In this document: one piece after another, positions 51,890-62,243 of the stretch
Numbering within the stretch: the first letter of the stretch is position 1
How the letters are laid out: each line of letters opens with the position of its first letter
From: Liminaster sp045576355
GTDB taxonomy: Bacteria; Bacteroidota; Bacteroidia; Bacteroidales; UBA3663
Length of the DNA stretch: 64,000 bases
Direction of reading: 5' to 3'
Assembly: GCA_045576355.1 (NCBI GenBank)
Contig: JAZNGG010000061.1
Coordinates: 1 to 64,000, forward strand
Made by a program: the position numbers and the translations under genes
Notes under the pieces: model-generated
Seen by the model: the letters and a program-made list of their open reading frames with translations, nothing else
What the model was told of the DNA's origin: nothing
The model's database searches: none

Positions 51890-53533
51890 ATGAAAAAGAT
51901 ATTCTATTCTATAGCCGCAGCGGTTACGATGGTGTTTTCGACCTCATGTAACGACTGGCTGACCCTCTTGCCCAATAACGAGCAGGTCTCTGATGACTAT
52001 TGGCAGTCCAAAGAGGATGTAGAGGCAGTGGTGACCTCCGGTTATTATTATATGCGCGAAATGGTCGCCGGGCAACTCTTGCCTTGGGGTGAGTTACGCG
52101 GTGACGTTATCTATACGATCAAAGATGTGGATCATCTTCAGATCCAGAATTTTGATATCATGCCTACCAATAAGGCTTGTGAATATTCAGCTTTGTATAA
52201 GGTAATCAGCATGGCCAACTCTGTCTTACAGTTTGCTCCCGGTGTGCAGACTGTCGATAAGACTTATCACACAGCCATCATGAATTCACATCTCTGTGAA
52301 GCCTATTTCCAGCGAGCCTATGCCAACTTGATCCTGATGAAAAACTACAAAGATTTTCATCCGATCGTGCTCAGTGCATTCGTAACAGACAAAACCGATC
52401 CTTTCTCAGTGCAAAAGATGACGGAGCCGGAAATCATCGAGTTGATCAAATCTGACATCCGTACCGCCCTGGAGACAGGAGCTGCCAAGAGCTTCTATGA
52501 AGAGGAGTGGCAGACTAAAGGTCGTGCGACCCGATGGGCGCTCTATGCATTGATGGTCGATGTATGCCTCTGGAATCATGACTATGAAGAGGCAATCCAG
52601 TATGCCAATCTGATCCTGGATGCTGAGGATGCGATGCGTCCTGCCTTTATCACTTCGACAAACAAGTGGTATGACATCTTCTATCCCGGTAATAGCAATG
52701 AGTCTATCTTCGAGTTGAACTATGACTATAACAACTATCAGGAGAAGAATAAGTTTGGTGGCTCATTTAGCTTGGCACCCTCTTCCAAATATCTGATCTC
52801 TGAAAAAGCACGTCTCTTGATGCAGCAGGAGACTGATGAGGTCTTGAGAGCATTGGGCTATGACAAAGTCCCCTTGGGAGAGCGCATCGGACGTATGCTC
52901 ATGGCAACTTATGTCTGTGGTTCAGATGCCACAAACTATACCGCCTATGACGGTTCGTCTTCCCAATATTATGTATGGAAATATTGTGGTACAGATGTCC
53001 TTGACATCGCCAATGTCCGGACCCAGCAGGATGCCAACTTTATCCTCTATCGTGTCGCTGATGTCATCTTGATGAAGGCAGAGGCTATGATCATGATGGG
53101 TGATGCCTATTGGGCTGAGGCTGTCCGACTGATCAACAAGATCCGTGTGCGTGCCGGCATCTCTCCTTACATCGAGGAGAACGATCAGTTTGCAGATGCA
53201 GTTGCCGCTGAGAGCGAAGTCTCTCTGATGACCGAGTTGCTCAATCAGCGGGCTTTGGAGTTTGTCGGAGAGGGCAAACGCTGGTATGACCTGCTTCGTC
53301 TCGCTCGTTATGATCAGACTTTTGAGCCGGGCAACAGTTTTACCGGAATCTCCAATGGATATAAAGATATGGCCATCACCATGATCATGGAGGGTAATAA
53401 TACCATGAGTGATATGTGGATTATGAATACGTTGGCGGATTCTTATGCCTGGTATTTGCCGATCCCCAAGTCTGAGATCGATATGATCAAAGGGCTAGAA
53501 CAAAATCCTTTCTATGAGTCTTCTTTTAAATAA
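51890..53533 (+). CDS. SusD/RagB-like lipoprotein, first copy
   Basis: 547 aa from ATG 51890; an upstream in-frame ATG at 51824 would put 22 residues ahead of the lipoprotein signal, so it was not used. Lipobox STSC, Cys at residue 20. SusD signatures are the tetratricopeptide-like helices (EAYFQRAYANLILMKNYKD), the RADVIL-type segment (YRVADVILMKAEAMIMMGD) and the closing MTELLNQRALEFVGEGKRWYDLLR. It binds oligosaccharide at the cell surface and closes the SusC barrel. It is 67 bp after susC and 8 bp before the next FAS1 gene. Confidence 0.92.
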   Translation: MKKIFYSIAAAVTMVFSTSCNDWLTLLPNNEQVSDDYWQSKEDVEAVVTSGYYYMREMVAGQLLPWGELRGDVIYTIKDVDHLQIQNFDIMPTNKACEYSALYKVISMANSVLQFAPGVQTVDKTYHTAIMNSHLCEAYFQRAYANLILMKNYKDFHPIVLSAFVTDKTDPFSVQKMTEPEIIELIKSDIRTALETGAAKSFYEEEWQTKGRATRWALYALMVDVCLWNHDYEEAIQYANLILDAEDAMRPAFITSTNKWYDIFYPGNSNESIFELNYDYNNYQEKNKFGGSFSLAPSSKYLISEKARLLMQQETDEVLRALGYDKVPLGERIGRMLMATYVCGSDATNYTAYDGSSSQYYVWKYCGTDVLDIANVRTQQDANFILYRVADVILMKAEAMIMMGDAYWAEAVRLINKIRVRAGISPYIEENDQFADAVAAESEVSLMTELLNQRALEFVGEGKRWYDLLRLARYDQTFEPGNSFTGISNGYKDMAITMIMEGNNTMSDMWIMNTLADSYAWYLPIPKSEIDMIKGLEQNPFYESSFK

Positions 53534-53541
53534 TCTGAAAT

Positions 53542-55350
53542 ATGAAATCAATCTATAAATCAGTACGTTTATTCTTCTTACTTCTGGGAGTAGGCCTCTC
53601 CGTAGCTTCATGTGATGACGGCCTTTGGGAGCTTAAGGATGAAAACAAGGGCTCTTATATGCCTGCTGAATACGAGCCTATTTCTACCACGTTGGACAAT
53701 ATGGGGCTATTCTCCGAGTGGGTCCATATCCTGGAGTATTCGGATAAATATAGTGCCCTCAATCAAGGTACACAAGGTGTTAAGTATACCGTGATGGTCC
53801 CCTCTGATGAGGCTGTCCGAAACTTTTATCAGGAGTTAGGAGTTTCCTCCATCGAGGAGATGGGATTGGAGTATGCAGAAGCTTTGGTTAAGACTCATGT
53901 CTATGAGGCAGACTCTCTCAAACTCTCTGACAAGTTTGGTCCGAATGTGGTCTCTTTGACCTATAACAATGCCTATGGAACAAATTGGAATATTGAGATT
54001 GACAGTCTTAATCCCGGCTATATTCTGAACCAAACGATCCATGTCGATAGGGAGTATGTAAAAACCTCCAATGGTTTTATATATGTAACCGACGGACTCA
54101 TTGCTCCTTTGGTAGAGACACTGTATGACCGTGTGCTTCAGAATCCAGCTTACTCGATCATGTGTGATGCTTTGGAATTGAGCGGTTATGCCGACTCTTT
54201 GGATGTCGTAGCAGACACCATTACCTATATGGGTGTGAAGATGACCCGTCGTCGTAACTATACGTTCTTGGCTGTCTCTGATGCCAGTTTCGCTAAAGAT
54301 GGTATCAACAGTCTGGAGGACTTGAAGAGCAAATTGGCGCAGCGTGCAGACGATCCTGCGGTCACTCCTGATTCGCTGGTGAAGCAATATGTAGAGTATC
54401 ACTTGCTCAACAGCCGATATACACAGCCGGAGTTTTCTGATAGTCTCAGTTCAGATAGTGTCAAGATCTGGGGTACCATGGCTCCTAATCAGATCTTTAC
54501 ATTGACCCGACATATCAAGGAGATCAACAGTCTTGGACAACGGATGGAGGTGGTCAAGAATGAAACAATCTATGTAGAGGTGCTGGACACCATCTATCAA
54601 TATTGCTTCAACGAGAAAGATGCTCCCGTCTATTTTGTCAACGAGTCAAGAGGTAATCTCTATACGGCAGTAGCTCAGAATGGTCTGCTACACGAGATCG
54701 ATGGCTGGATGCCGATCTATGAGCCGGAGCAGAGTACGGTCGTTTGGGACTTGGCAGACAACGCAAAAGTGAGACGGAGAATCGGAACGCCTCCCGATGC
54801 GCCGGTGGCTTCAGAAACTAAATTGTCGATTTTCGATTGTTTCTTGGAGGCAGAGATGGGTCCTGAAGGATCTGCCAATAATAATTATAGCGCCATCTCT
54901 TATGTGACCTGCAAGAGCAATCTGAAGAAGTGTGTCAACTATGACCGCGTAGTCTTTAACCTGGGTTATCAGGGATTTGTCAAGATGGAGACTCCAACCT
55001 TGGTCAAGGGTAAATATAAAGTGACCCTCTCTATGGCATATCTGACAGAGTTGGCATTTATCCGCACCAGCAACGGCTGTAAGGGTGGAACCATCAAGAT
55101 CTCCATCGATGAGGAAGATCCCAACAATCCGGAAGTGAAAGACACCAAATATACGAAGTTGATCTCTCCCTACACCACCATTACAAAGAGTTTGGCAGGT
55201 GTGTATGAGTGCACACTTTATGATGAGGTCGAGTTTGACATCACCTCCAAGCATGTCTTTAAGATAATTGTCATGGATCCGGCTGCCAGCACCAACAGTA
55301 AGTTTAGTCTGCAGTTTGATGCAATAACCTTTACTCCGATCGAAGAGTAA
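53542..55350 (+). CDS. FAS1-domain surface lipoprotein, 602 aa
   Basis: Lipidated Cys at residue 24 (SVASC) followed by DDG. FAS1-like units are at about 45-190 (KYTVMVPSDEAVRNFYQELGV, ALVKTHVYEADSL, TSNGFIYVTDGLI) and about 200-400 (NYTFLAVSDASFAKDGI, LVKQYVEYHLLNSRYT, NGLLHEIDGWMPI). Residues about 430-602 form a separate beta-rich domain (FDCFLEAEMGP, YKVTLSMAYL) that could be the glycan-binding part. It sits 8 bp after susD and is likely co-translated. Confidence 0.8.
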   Translation: MKSIYKSVRLFFLLLGVGLSVASCDDGLWELKDENKGSYMPAEYEPISTTLDNMGLFSEWVHILEYSDKYSALNQGTQGVKYTVMVPSDEAVRNFYQELGVSSIEEMGLEYAEALVKTHVYEADSLKLSDKFGPNVVSLTYNNAYGTNWNIEIDSLNPGYILNQTIHVDREYVKTSNGFIYVTDGLIAPLVETLYDRVLQNPAYSIMCDALELSGYADSLDVVADTITYMGVKMTRRRNYTFLAVSDASFAKDGINSLEDLKSKLAQRADDPAVTPDSLVKQYVEYHLLNSRYTQPEFSDSLSSDSVKIWGTMAPNQIFTLTRHIKEINSLGQRMEVVKNETIYVEVLDTIYQYCFNEKDAPVYFVNESRGNLYTAVAQNGLLHEIDGWMPIYEPEQSTVVWDLADNAKVRRRIGTPPDAPVASETKLSIFDCFLEAEMGPEGSANNNYSAISYVTCKSNLKKCVNYDRVVFNLGYQGFVKMETPTLVKGKYKVTLSMAYLTELAFIRTSNGCKGGTIKISIDEEDPNNPEVKDTKYTKLISPYTTITKSLAGVYECTLYDEVEFDITSKHVFKIIVMDPAASTNSKFSLQFDAITFTPIEE

Positions 55351-55374
55351 TCTAAATAATTTCAGTAAAGTATT

Positions 55375-57183
55375 ATGAAAGCATATATCCAATTAGTTGC
55401 TGCCGCGCTCGCCATGTCGATGATGGTGAGTTGCGAGGACTTGGAAAACAAGTCTCACTATGATGAGGTGCTGACATCCAATGAGAATGTCGAAATCAAA
55501 TCAGTCGATAGCAAGACCCTGGAGTATCTGAACACTCGTGAGGATCTCTCACAGATGTCTCAACTCTTGTCGGAGAATGGTATTTTTGATAAATTGGCTG
55601 AAAACAACCAGCTTTACACCTTGCTTGTTGTAGCCAATGATAATTTTTATCAGCCGGTAGCAGACAGTGCATTGTATGTCGCTAACTCTCACGTTACCGA
55701 TATAGCTGTCTCTCCCTCCAAACTCAATAGCGGTGACCGTATCCTGATGTGGCACGACAAGTATGTCACCATCACTGCAGATGAGGAAGCTGAAAATGGT
55801 AACATCATCGGTCATGTCTTCTTCAACAATGCCTCTCTCAGTGAGGTGATTAAGACTGCGGATGGTTATATCTATGTCATCTCTGAGATGATCTCCACTC
55901 CAACTTCGCTACAGGATTATTTGAGTAACATCCTGGGCGATGAGTACAGCATCTTTAAAGACATGGTACTCTCCTCCGGTGGTAAGGAGTTTGACAAGGC
56001 CAATAGTAAGATCATCGGTGTCGATGCCAATGGTAACACGGTCTATGACTCTGTGTTTATCTACACCAATGCCTTCTTTGATGCCAAGAATTTTGATTTG
56101 AGTTCGGAGGCTTTGAAAGCTACCGTGCTGGTCTTCTCTAATGATGTGATTCAGGAGGCTATGCAGGAGGCTGATCAACAATTGCGTGCCTGGGGATATC
56201 GCATCGGCAATCCTACAGACTCTCTCTACATTGAGGGTCGTTCAGACTCCATCATGCGTCGTTGGATCCTGGAGGTTGCATTCTTTAACCAGGAGTATTC
56301 AACAGCAGACTTGACACCAAACATGAATGCTGCGGATCCTACGGATAATGACATCAGTTCGATCTATGCTCGTCAGTGGCGTACCAGCGTGCAGCAACTC
56401 GACTTGGAGCATCCTACCAAACTCTCCAATGCGATTGCATATAACGTTACTCGCTTTAAGATCCCGACCAATGTCTTGATCTACCGTCTGAAAGAGGATT
56501 TCATGCAGTATCAATATTGTACGGCAGAGCAGAAGGAAGCCTACTTCAAGATGACCAACTTGAAATTTGGTAGCGTAAGTACCAATGAAGTTGCCGAGTG
56601 GACTCCTCTTGCCGGTGTGTGGCCAATGCATGGTAACTCTCCCTTGATCTTGAAGAAAAATGACAACTCGATCACCTCATTCTGTCTCGATTTTACCCCG
56701 ATCTGCAGTATCTCTGACGGACAGGGTGGTTATGAGGTAAGTCCGAAGTTGGTACCCCCAGGGAAATATCGTCTCGCGATGGGCTTCAAGCAGAACATGA
56801 ACATCATCCTTGATGTCGCTGTTGCTACGGTCAATCCGCTTACTGCAGACACCACCTTTATCCTCGGAGCAGAGGGGTCGGCCATCCTGGATGGTACAGC
56901 GGGAACCACTTATCACTATGATCGAGGTGCGTCACTCCCCAATACTTATCCGGAAGGATACAGCACGAGTGATCCGGCGATCACTCATAGCAAAGCTCAC
57001 AACTATAATACGGATGGCGGTCTGATCATTCAGGAATTAGAAGTCCCGGATTATTATGGTGACGGATCCGCGGTGCAGCTTCTGTTCCGCATGGAGTGTA
57101 AAAACACTACTACATCGGGTAGCGATGTGACCAGCTATACGTTTAATCACTGGTGTTTGCGTCCGACTGTCAATAACTATTAA
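55375..57183 (+). CDS. FAS1-like surface lipoprotein with C-terminal beta domain, 602 aa
   Basis: Lipidated Cys at residue 20 (MMVSC) followed by EDLENK. FAS1-type segments: QLLSENGIFDKLAENNQLYTLLVVAND (about 63-89), the HVFFNNASLSEVIKTADGYIYVISE stretch (about 147-172), and a more diverged second unit to about 370. From about 385 a beta-sandwich-like domain begins (TNLKFGSVSTNEVAEWTPL, LVPPGKYRLAMGFKQ). It has the same overall plan as the preceding gene but low direct similarity, so the two look like an old duplication. 24 bp after the preceding gene, 14 bp before the second susC. Confidence 0.78.
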   Translation: MKAYIQLVAAALAMSMMVSCEDLENKSHYDEVLTSNENVEIKSVDSKTLEYLNTREDLSQMSQLLSENGIFDKLAENNQLYTLLVVANDNFYQPVADSALYVANSHVTDIAVSPSKLNSGDRILMWHDKYVTITADEEAENGNIIGHVFFNNASLSEVIKTADGYIYVISEMISTPTSLQDYLSNILGDEYSIFKDMVLSSGGKEFDKANSKIIGVDANGNTVYDSVFIYTNAFFDAKNFDLSSEALKATVLVFSNDVIQEAMQEADQQLRAWGYRIGNPTDSLYIEGRSDSIMRRWILEVAFFNQEYSTADLTPNMNAADPTDNDISSIYARQWRTSVQQLDLEHPTKLSNAIAYNVTRFKIPTNVLIYRLKEDFMQYQYCTAEQKEAYFKMTNLKFGSVSTNEVAEWTPLAGVWPMHGNSPLILKKNDNSITSFCLDFTPICSISDGQGGYEVSPKLVPPGKYRLAMGFKQNMNIILDVAVATVNPLTADTTFILGAEGSAILDGTAGTTYHYDRGASLPNTYPEGYSTSDPAITHSKAHNYNTDGGLIIQELEVPDYYGDGSAVQLLFRMECKNTTTSGSDVTSYTFNHWCLRPTVNNY

Positions 57184-57197
57184 ATCAGAGATGCGTT

Positions 57198-60100
57198 ATG
57201 AAAAATCATATATTGAAATATAGCTTATATGGCTTGACCTTGATTGGAGCCGGAAGTACCTGGGTCCCTTCCGTAGCGTTTGCTCAGGAACAATCTGCTG
57301 AGCGCTATACCATCAGTGGTGTGGTCTATAACTCTCAGAATCAACCTGTAGTAGATGCCGTCCTGACCTCTTCCGGACATGCCATCGAGCGTACGGACGA
57401 GCAAGGTCGTTTTGAAATGAAAGATCTCAAAAAATGGGCTGTCGTTAAGGTAACTGCCGACGGCTATTATCCAAAAGAGATCCGTGTTACTTATAACTCT
57501 TCCGCCGTCCATGTCTGGCTGATCGATCAGGATGCAGTGAACTACAATGAGACTCAGGTCGAAATTGATAATGTACGAGAGGGTGTTCAAGGCACTTATG
57601 GCGTTCAGAATGTAGGCAAGAAAGATTTTGAACTCGGAGCAGTGACGCTGGATAAAGCGTTGCAAGGCAAAATGACGGGACTTCAGGTGACCCAAAAGGG
57701 GGGTATGCCGGGTGAGGGTTCTTACCTCTCTGTGCGTGGTATCCGTTCGTTTGTTGCCAATAACTCTCCTTTGGTTGTGATCAATGGAGTGCCGTTTATG
57801 GCAGATGAAAATGAGTCTGTCTTGGTCAATGGATATTCCCGTTCGATTTTCCAATCCATCAATCCTCAAGACATCTCCAATGTGACTTTACTCAAAGGGG
57901 CAGAGGCAGCCATGTATGGTTCGATGGGCTCTAATGGTGTACTTCTCATTGAGACAGATGGTGCTAAAAGCGATAATTTGGACACCAAAATTACGTTTGC
58001 CGGATCATTTGGTTTGAACTTTGCCGGAAGCAAACTTCCCCTTATGAAGTCTGATGAGTATAAGACCTATCTTTCAGACATCGCCATGGATTATTATAAG
58101 AATGACATGGGTGCATTCTTTAATAACTTTGCTTTCATGCGCGATCCGAATGCCAACAATGCGCATCTTTATACGTTCGACACCGACTGGCAGGATGAGA
58201 TCATGACTAACTCTATGACACATGACTATCTCTTCCGTGTCGAGGGTGGTGATGCTATCGCTAAGTATGATATTTCGTTGGGCTATATGGGCGATGAAGG
58301 TACGCTCAAGGGTACTAAATCTGATCGTTTTCATGCTCAAATCAATGCCAACGTGTTGGTATCTAAAAAGTTTGAGATCACAGCCTCGGTCAATGCTGCT
58401 TATCTGAATGGAGAGTATCAGGAGCAAGGCAATAGCCTGGAGACTAACCCAATGTATGCGGCTTATCGTCGTTCTCCTTTGCTCAGCCCGTATCGTAGCA
58501 GTGCTATCGCCAACGTGGACGGAAGCTATGGATTGCTTCGTACATACTCAAGCTATTATTATGGCGCTAACACCAATACGGACTTCATCGTCAGCAATCC
58601 GGTGGCTATCGTCAATACGGTCGATGCCTCTATCCGTCAATATGACATCAACACGAAGATTCAGCTCCTGTACAAGCCGATCACCGGTCTGACCATTGCA
58701 GGTTCGTTTGGTCTCTATGTCAACTATGACAAGGAGAAAATCTTTATCCCCGGTATCAACAACTCTGACATCGTGCCTCTTTTTGACCAATTTGGTCAGT
58801 CAGACAATACTGTACGTGTAGGAGATGGTGAGATCTATAACATGTTTGCAGGACTCACTGCTAATTATGACAAGACCTTTGACAATGTCCATCATCTCAA
58901 TGTCAAAGCCGGAGCACAGATGCTTATGACCAAGAATGAGTATGACATGGGTGTGGGACGCAACACAGCCAATGACTTTTATCAGACATTGGGTAACGTC
59001 TCCAGCATCGGTCGATTTATCGATGGTTATAACAATGCTTGGAACTGGCTGAATGCCTATGTAAGTGCTGATTATACTTATGGTAACCTGGCTAAGATCG
59101 GTATGATTGCCTCTGTGGATGGGGCTTCATCCACCGGAAAAGATACGGAGCGGGCCAATTTCTATCCGGCTGCCCATGCCGCATTGATGCTTGCCAACTG
59201 GACCGGGCTGAATGAGGTGGAGTGGCTCAATCAGTTGGATGTATATGCAGACTATAGTGTAACCGGTAACAGCCGTTACTCTTCTAAGTTTGGTAAATAC
59301 TACTATACGAGTCAGCCATATCAGACCATTGCCGGTATCATCCGTGCCAATGTGCCTAATACCAAACTCGGCATTGAGGTCAATAAGACTCTGAATGCCG
59401 GAGTAGATCTCAGCCTCTATCGAAACCGAATCAACCTCAAGGGTGGCTATTATCGCACGGACGCAGAGGATGTCCTCATGCTGGGTTCGATGTCTTCCGC
59501 TATGGGTACATCTCCTTATTATGGCAATGATGCTTCGATCCGCAACCAAGGTTTTGAACTCTCGGCTTCGATCGTCCCGGTAGAGACCCGTGATTTCCGT
59601 TGGACCCTCGGAGGAAGTCTTTCTACGATCGATAGTGAAGTGCTTTCATTGGGCGGAGCTGATTCGTTCCTGACTAAACTCTCTGATGGTAGTGAGATTA
59701 TCTCTCGCGTAGGAGAGAACCCCTATTCGTTCTATGGCTATCAGACCACAGGTGTATATGCAACGACCCATGATGCCCGCGAGGCAAATCTGAAAAATCG
59801 CAATGGCGTGGCATATCAAGCCGGTGATGTATGTTATGTCGATCAGAAACAGGATGGAATCATCAATGATGCCGATAAAGTTGTCTTAGGATCTGCTACA
59901 CCGGACTTCTATGGCAATCTTTGGACTTCTATCGAGTATAAGGGTTTTGCACTTGATTTGAATTTTGTTTACTCAAAAGGTAACAAGGCATATAATGCTG
60001 TGCGTCGTTTGACAGAGTCTTCCAAAGACTTCTCTAACCAGAGTCGTGCCGTTTTGCGCCGTTGGCAGAATGAAGGTGATATCACAGATATGCCTCGTGC

Positions 60101-60392
60101 CACATGGGGTGATGTTGTCGGCAATAATGACTTTTCTGATCGTTTTGTCGAGGATGCTTCTTACTTGAAGTTGCGCGATGTCACATTGAGCTATACTTTC
60201 AACAAGAAGATCTTGAAACTGATCCATGGTGGAACCATCTATGTGAGTGGACAAAACTTGCTTTGTTTCACAGATTATTTGGGAGCAGATCCGGAGTTCA
60301 GCTATTCATACAGCCCTTATATGCAGGGAGTGGATTATGGAAAGGTTTCGTTGCCCAAGTCTGTTAAGATTGGTGTTAACTTGAAGTTCTAA
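57198..60392 (+). CDS. SusC-like TonB-linked outer-membrane transporter, second copy
   Basis: 1064 aa. Signal peptide to about residue 29 (AFAQ). Regulatory-like domain about 35-115 (YTISGVVYNSQNQPVVDAV), plug about 135-255 (LDKALQGKMTGLQVTQKGG, VRGIRSFVANNSPLVVINGVPF, VTLLKGAEAAMYG), then the barrel ending GVNLKF. It differs strongly from the first SusC, so it probably accepts a different oligosaccharide of the same polysaccharide. Paired with the SusD at 60415-62172. Confidence 0.93.
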   Translation: MKNHILKYSLYGLTLIGAGSTWVPSVAFAQEQSAERYTISGVVYNSQNQPVVDAVLTSSGHAIERTDEQGRFEMKDLKKWAVVKVTADGYYPKEIRVTYNSSAVHVWLIDQDAVNYNETQVEIDNVREGVQGTYGVQNVGKKDFELGAVTLDKALQGKMTGLQVTQKGGMPGEGSYLSVRGIRSFVANNSPLVVINGVPFMADENESVLVNGYSRSIFQSINPQDISNVTLLKGAEAAMYGSMGSNGVLLIETDGAKSDNLDTKITFAGSFGLNFAGSKLPLMKSDEYKTYLSDIAMDYYKNDMGAFFNNFAFMRDPNANNAHLYTFDTDWQDEIMTNSMTHDYLFRVEGGDAIAKYDISLGYMGDEGTLKGTKSDRFHAQINANVLVSKKFEITASVNAAYLNGEYQEQGNSLETNPMYAAYRRSPLLSPYRSSAIANVDGSYGLLRTYSSYYYGANTNTDFIVSNPVAIVNTVDASIRQYDINTKIQLLYKPITGLTIAGSFGLYVNYDKEKIFIPGINNSDIVPLFDQFGQSDNTVRVGDGEIYNMFAGLTANYDKTFDNVHHLNVKAGAQMLMTKNEYDMGVGRNTANDFYQTLGNVSSIGRFIDGYNNAWNWLNAYVSADYTYGNLAKIGMIASVDGASSTGKDTERANFYPAAHAALMLANWTGLNEVEWLNQLDVYADYSVTGNSRYSSKFGKYYYTSQPYQTIAGIIRANVPNTKLGIEVNKTLNAGVDLSLYRNRINLKGGYYRTDAEDVLMLGSMSSAMGTSPYYGNDASIRNQGFELSASIVPVETRDFRWTLGGSLSTIDSEVLSLGGADSFLTKLSDGSEIISRVGENPYSFYGYQTTGVYATTHDAREANLKNRNGVAYQAGDVCYVDQKQDGIINDADKVVLGSATPDFYGNLWTSIEYKGFALDLNFVYSKGNKAYNAVRRLTESSKDFSNQSRAVLRRWQNEGDITDMPRATWGDVVGNNDFSDRFVEDASYLKLRDVTLSYTFNKKILKLIHGGTIYVSGQNLLCFTDYLGADPEFSYSYSPYMQGVDYGKVSLPKSVKIGVNLKF

Positions 60393-60414
60393 TCATTTAA
60401 GTTTTGTATATAAT

Positions 60415-62172
60415 ATGAAAATAAAATATTTCCTTCCCTCTTTACTCCTTTTGGGAACATTCGTATTGTCGGGTTGTGATGATTTTTTTGATCCGGAGAC
60501 AGATGATAGCTTGGATGGCGATAAATATATGTCTTCGCTTACCGAGATGAGTACCGGATACTTGGGCGTATTGACCCGTATGCAAGCGGTTGGTGATAAG
60601 GCAATCTATTTGACCGACACTCGTGGAGATCTGCTCGAACCGACCGAACAGTCCATCAACGAGTTGATCGCTCTGTATAATTATGATGAGGATCTGACCG
60701 GCAATAGTTATGCTGATCCGGCAGCCTATTATGATCTTGTTATAGCCTGCAATGACTATATTGCCAAACTTCTCGATTTCAAGAAGGAGTATCCGGAAGT
60801 GGTCGCTGAGACCAAATATTTTGAGGGATTGATCGCATCTGCCCTTAGAGTAAAGGTATGGACATATATCACCATTGCCGAGATCTATGGCCAGGCACTT
60901 TGGTTTGATGATCCGATTCTCAAAGTGGAGGATTTGACTGATACTCAGAAATTCCGGATGTTATCACTCGAGCAGACGATCGATGCCTGTATCGATTTGT
61001 TGCACAATGGATATGAAGGTTATCAGGCAGAAGTAACTTTTTCCTGGATCGAGTGGCTTGACCCAAGCAATATCACCAGTATCGCCAATTCTGCCTATCG
61101 TTATTGGGACACGATGACCCCTCCGTTTATCGGATTGCTCAGCAAGTGTTATCTCTGGAAAGGTGCGTTTATGGATAGTCGGGGAGAGGATTCTTCGGCC
61201 TATTATGAGGCTGTAGCTGCCAATATGCTTTCGGAACTGGATTATAGCTTTACCGGAAACATTCGCTATTGGAGCCGTACCTCTTATACGACTTCTCACT
61301 TCTCCTCATTCTGGGATTATTCTTCACCCTATGGCGAGGAGTGCATCAGTGCCATCATCTATGATTATACCAAGAGTCAGACCAACCAACTTCTGAAGCA
61401 TTTCTCAGATGAGTATCCCAATCAATACCTATTGCGCCCGGCAGAGGTGAGTCGTGATCGTTGGACCAACGAGGCGTTTAATCCCGGATCGAGCGCTACG
61501 GGCGATCGTCGAGGCAATGTCTCTGTCAAGCAGAATGGTGTGAACTACTACATCGCTAAGTATCGTCCAGTGGGTAGTACTGCGCGTGTCAATCCGTATC
61601 AGGATGACTGTCACATTTACACATTCCGTGGAGGTGACTACTTGTTTATGCTTTATGAGGCATTGAATCATACCGGTCGTTTTGTGGCTGCTGATGGGAT
61701 CCTCAATAATGGTGTCAATAATAATGCAAACTCCATCGTAGAGGTGGTGACCAATGACTCCTGCGATGCAGCTTTGCGTCATGAGTGGGAAGGATTTACC
61801 CAGAACTGGACCGCCAACTTGGCGAACGGTTCTGCCAACAAGTATCCCTATAATGGCATTCGCGGATGTTTCGCATTGGGTGCATGCACTTTGCAGTCTG
61901 ATACTACAACGCAAGAGACTTTGGCAGCCTCTATGAAATATAATGACTGCATCCTTGCCAATGAGTATATGCTTGAGTTTGCCGCCGAAGGTAAAGTTTA
62001 TCCTGCGCTGATCAGAAATGCAATCCGCTGGAATGATCCGACCATTATCACCTCTCGTGTTACTCCTAAGTATGGTGATCGTGCCGGTGAAATCGAAAGC
62101 AAGATTGTCTCTAATAACCCTATCACAGGACTTCCCGGTTATTTTGTGCCGTGGGATTTAATGGTAGAATAA
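60415..62172 (+). CDS. SusD/RagB-like lipoprotein, second copy
   Basis: 585 aa. Lipobox LSGC, Cys at residue 21, followed by DDFFDPETDD. SusD-type features include the N-terminal helices ending ASALRVKVWTYITIAEIYGQALWFDD, the FRGGDYLFMLYEALNHTGRF segment (about 402-421) and EYMLEFAAEGKVYPALIRNAIRW near the C-terminus. It caps the second SusC. It is the last gene of the operon, 22 bp after susC and 22 bp before the terminator. Confidence 0.9.
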   Translation: MKIKYFLPSLLLLGTFVLSGCDDFFDPETDDSLDGDKYMSSLTEMSTGYLGVLTRMQAVGDKAIYLTDTRGDLLEPTEQSINELIALYNYDEDLTGNSYADPAAYYDLVIACNDYIAKLLDFKKEYPEVVAETKYFEGLIASALRVKVWTYITIAEIYGQALWFDDPILKVEDLTDTQKFRMLSLEQTIDACIDLLHNGYEGYQAEVTFSWIEWLDPSNITSIANSAYRYWDTMTPPFIGLLSKCYLWKGAFMDSRGEDSSAYYEAVAANMLSELDYSFTGNIRYWSRTSYTTSHFSSFWDYSSPYGEECISAIIYDYTKSQTNQLLKHFSDEYPNQYLLRPAEVSRDRWTNEAFNPGSSATGDRRGNVSVKQNGVNYYIAKYRPVGSTARVNPYQDDCHIYTFRGGDYLFMLYEALNHTGRFVAADGILNNGVNNNANSIVEVVTNDSCDAALRHEWEGFTQNWTANLANGSANKYPYNGIRGCFALGACTLQSDTTTQETLAASMKYNDCILANEYMLEFAAEGKVYPALIRNAIRWNDPTIITSRVTPKYGDRAGEIESKIVSNNPITGLPGYFVPWDLMVE

Positions 62173-62193
62173 ATTAGTAACACGTTAAGATGT

Positions 62194-62236
62194 AGAGGCT
62201 GTGTCCAAAATTCATTCGGACACAGCCTCTTATTGT
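62194..62236 (+). terminator. Terminator of the FAS1/SusCD operon
   Basis: AGAGGCTGTGTCC (62194-62206) pairs perfectly with GGACACAGCCTCT (62218-62230), followed by TATTGTTA. Confidence 0.85.
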
Positions 62237-62243
62237 TATAAAC

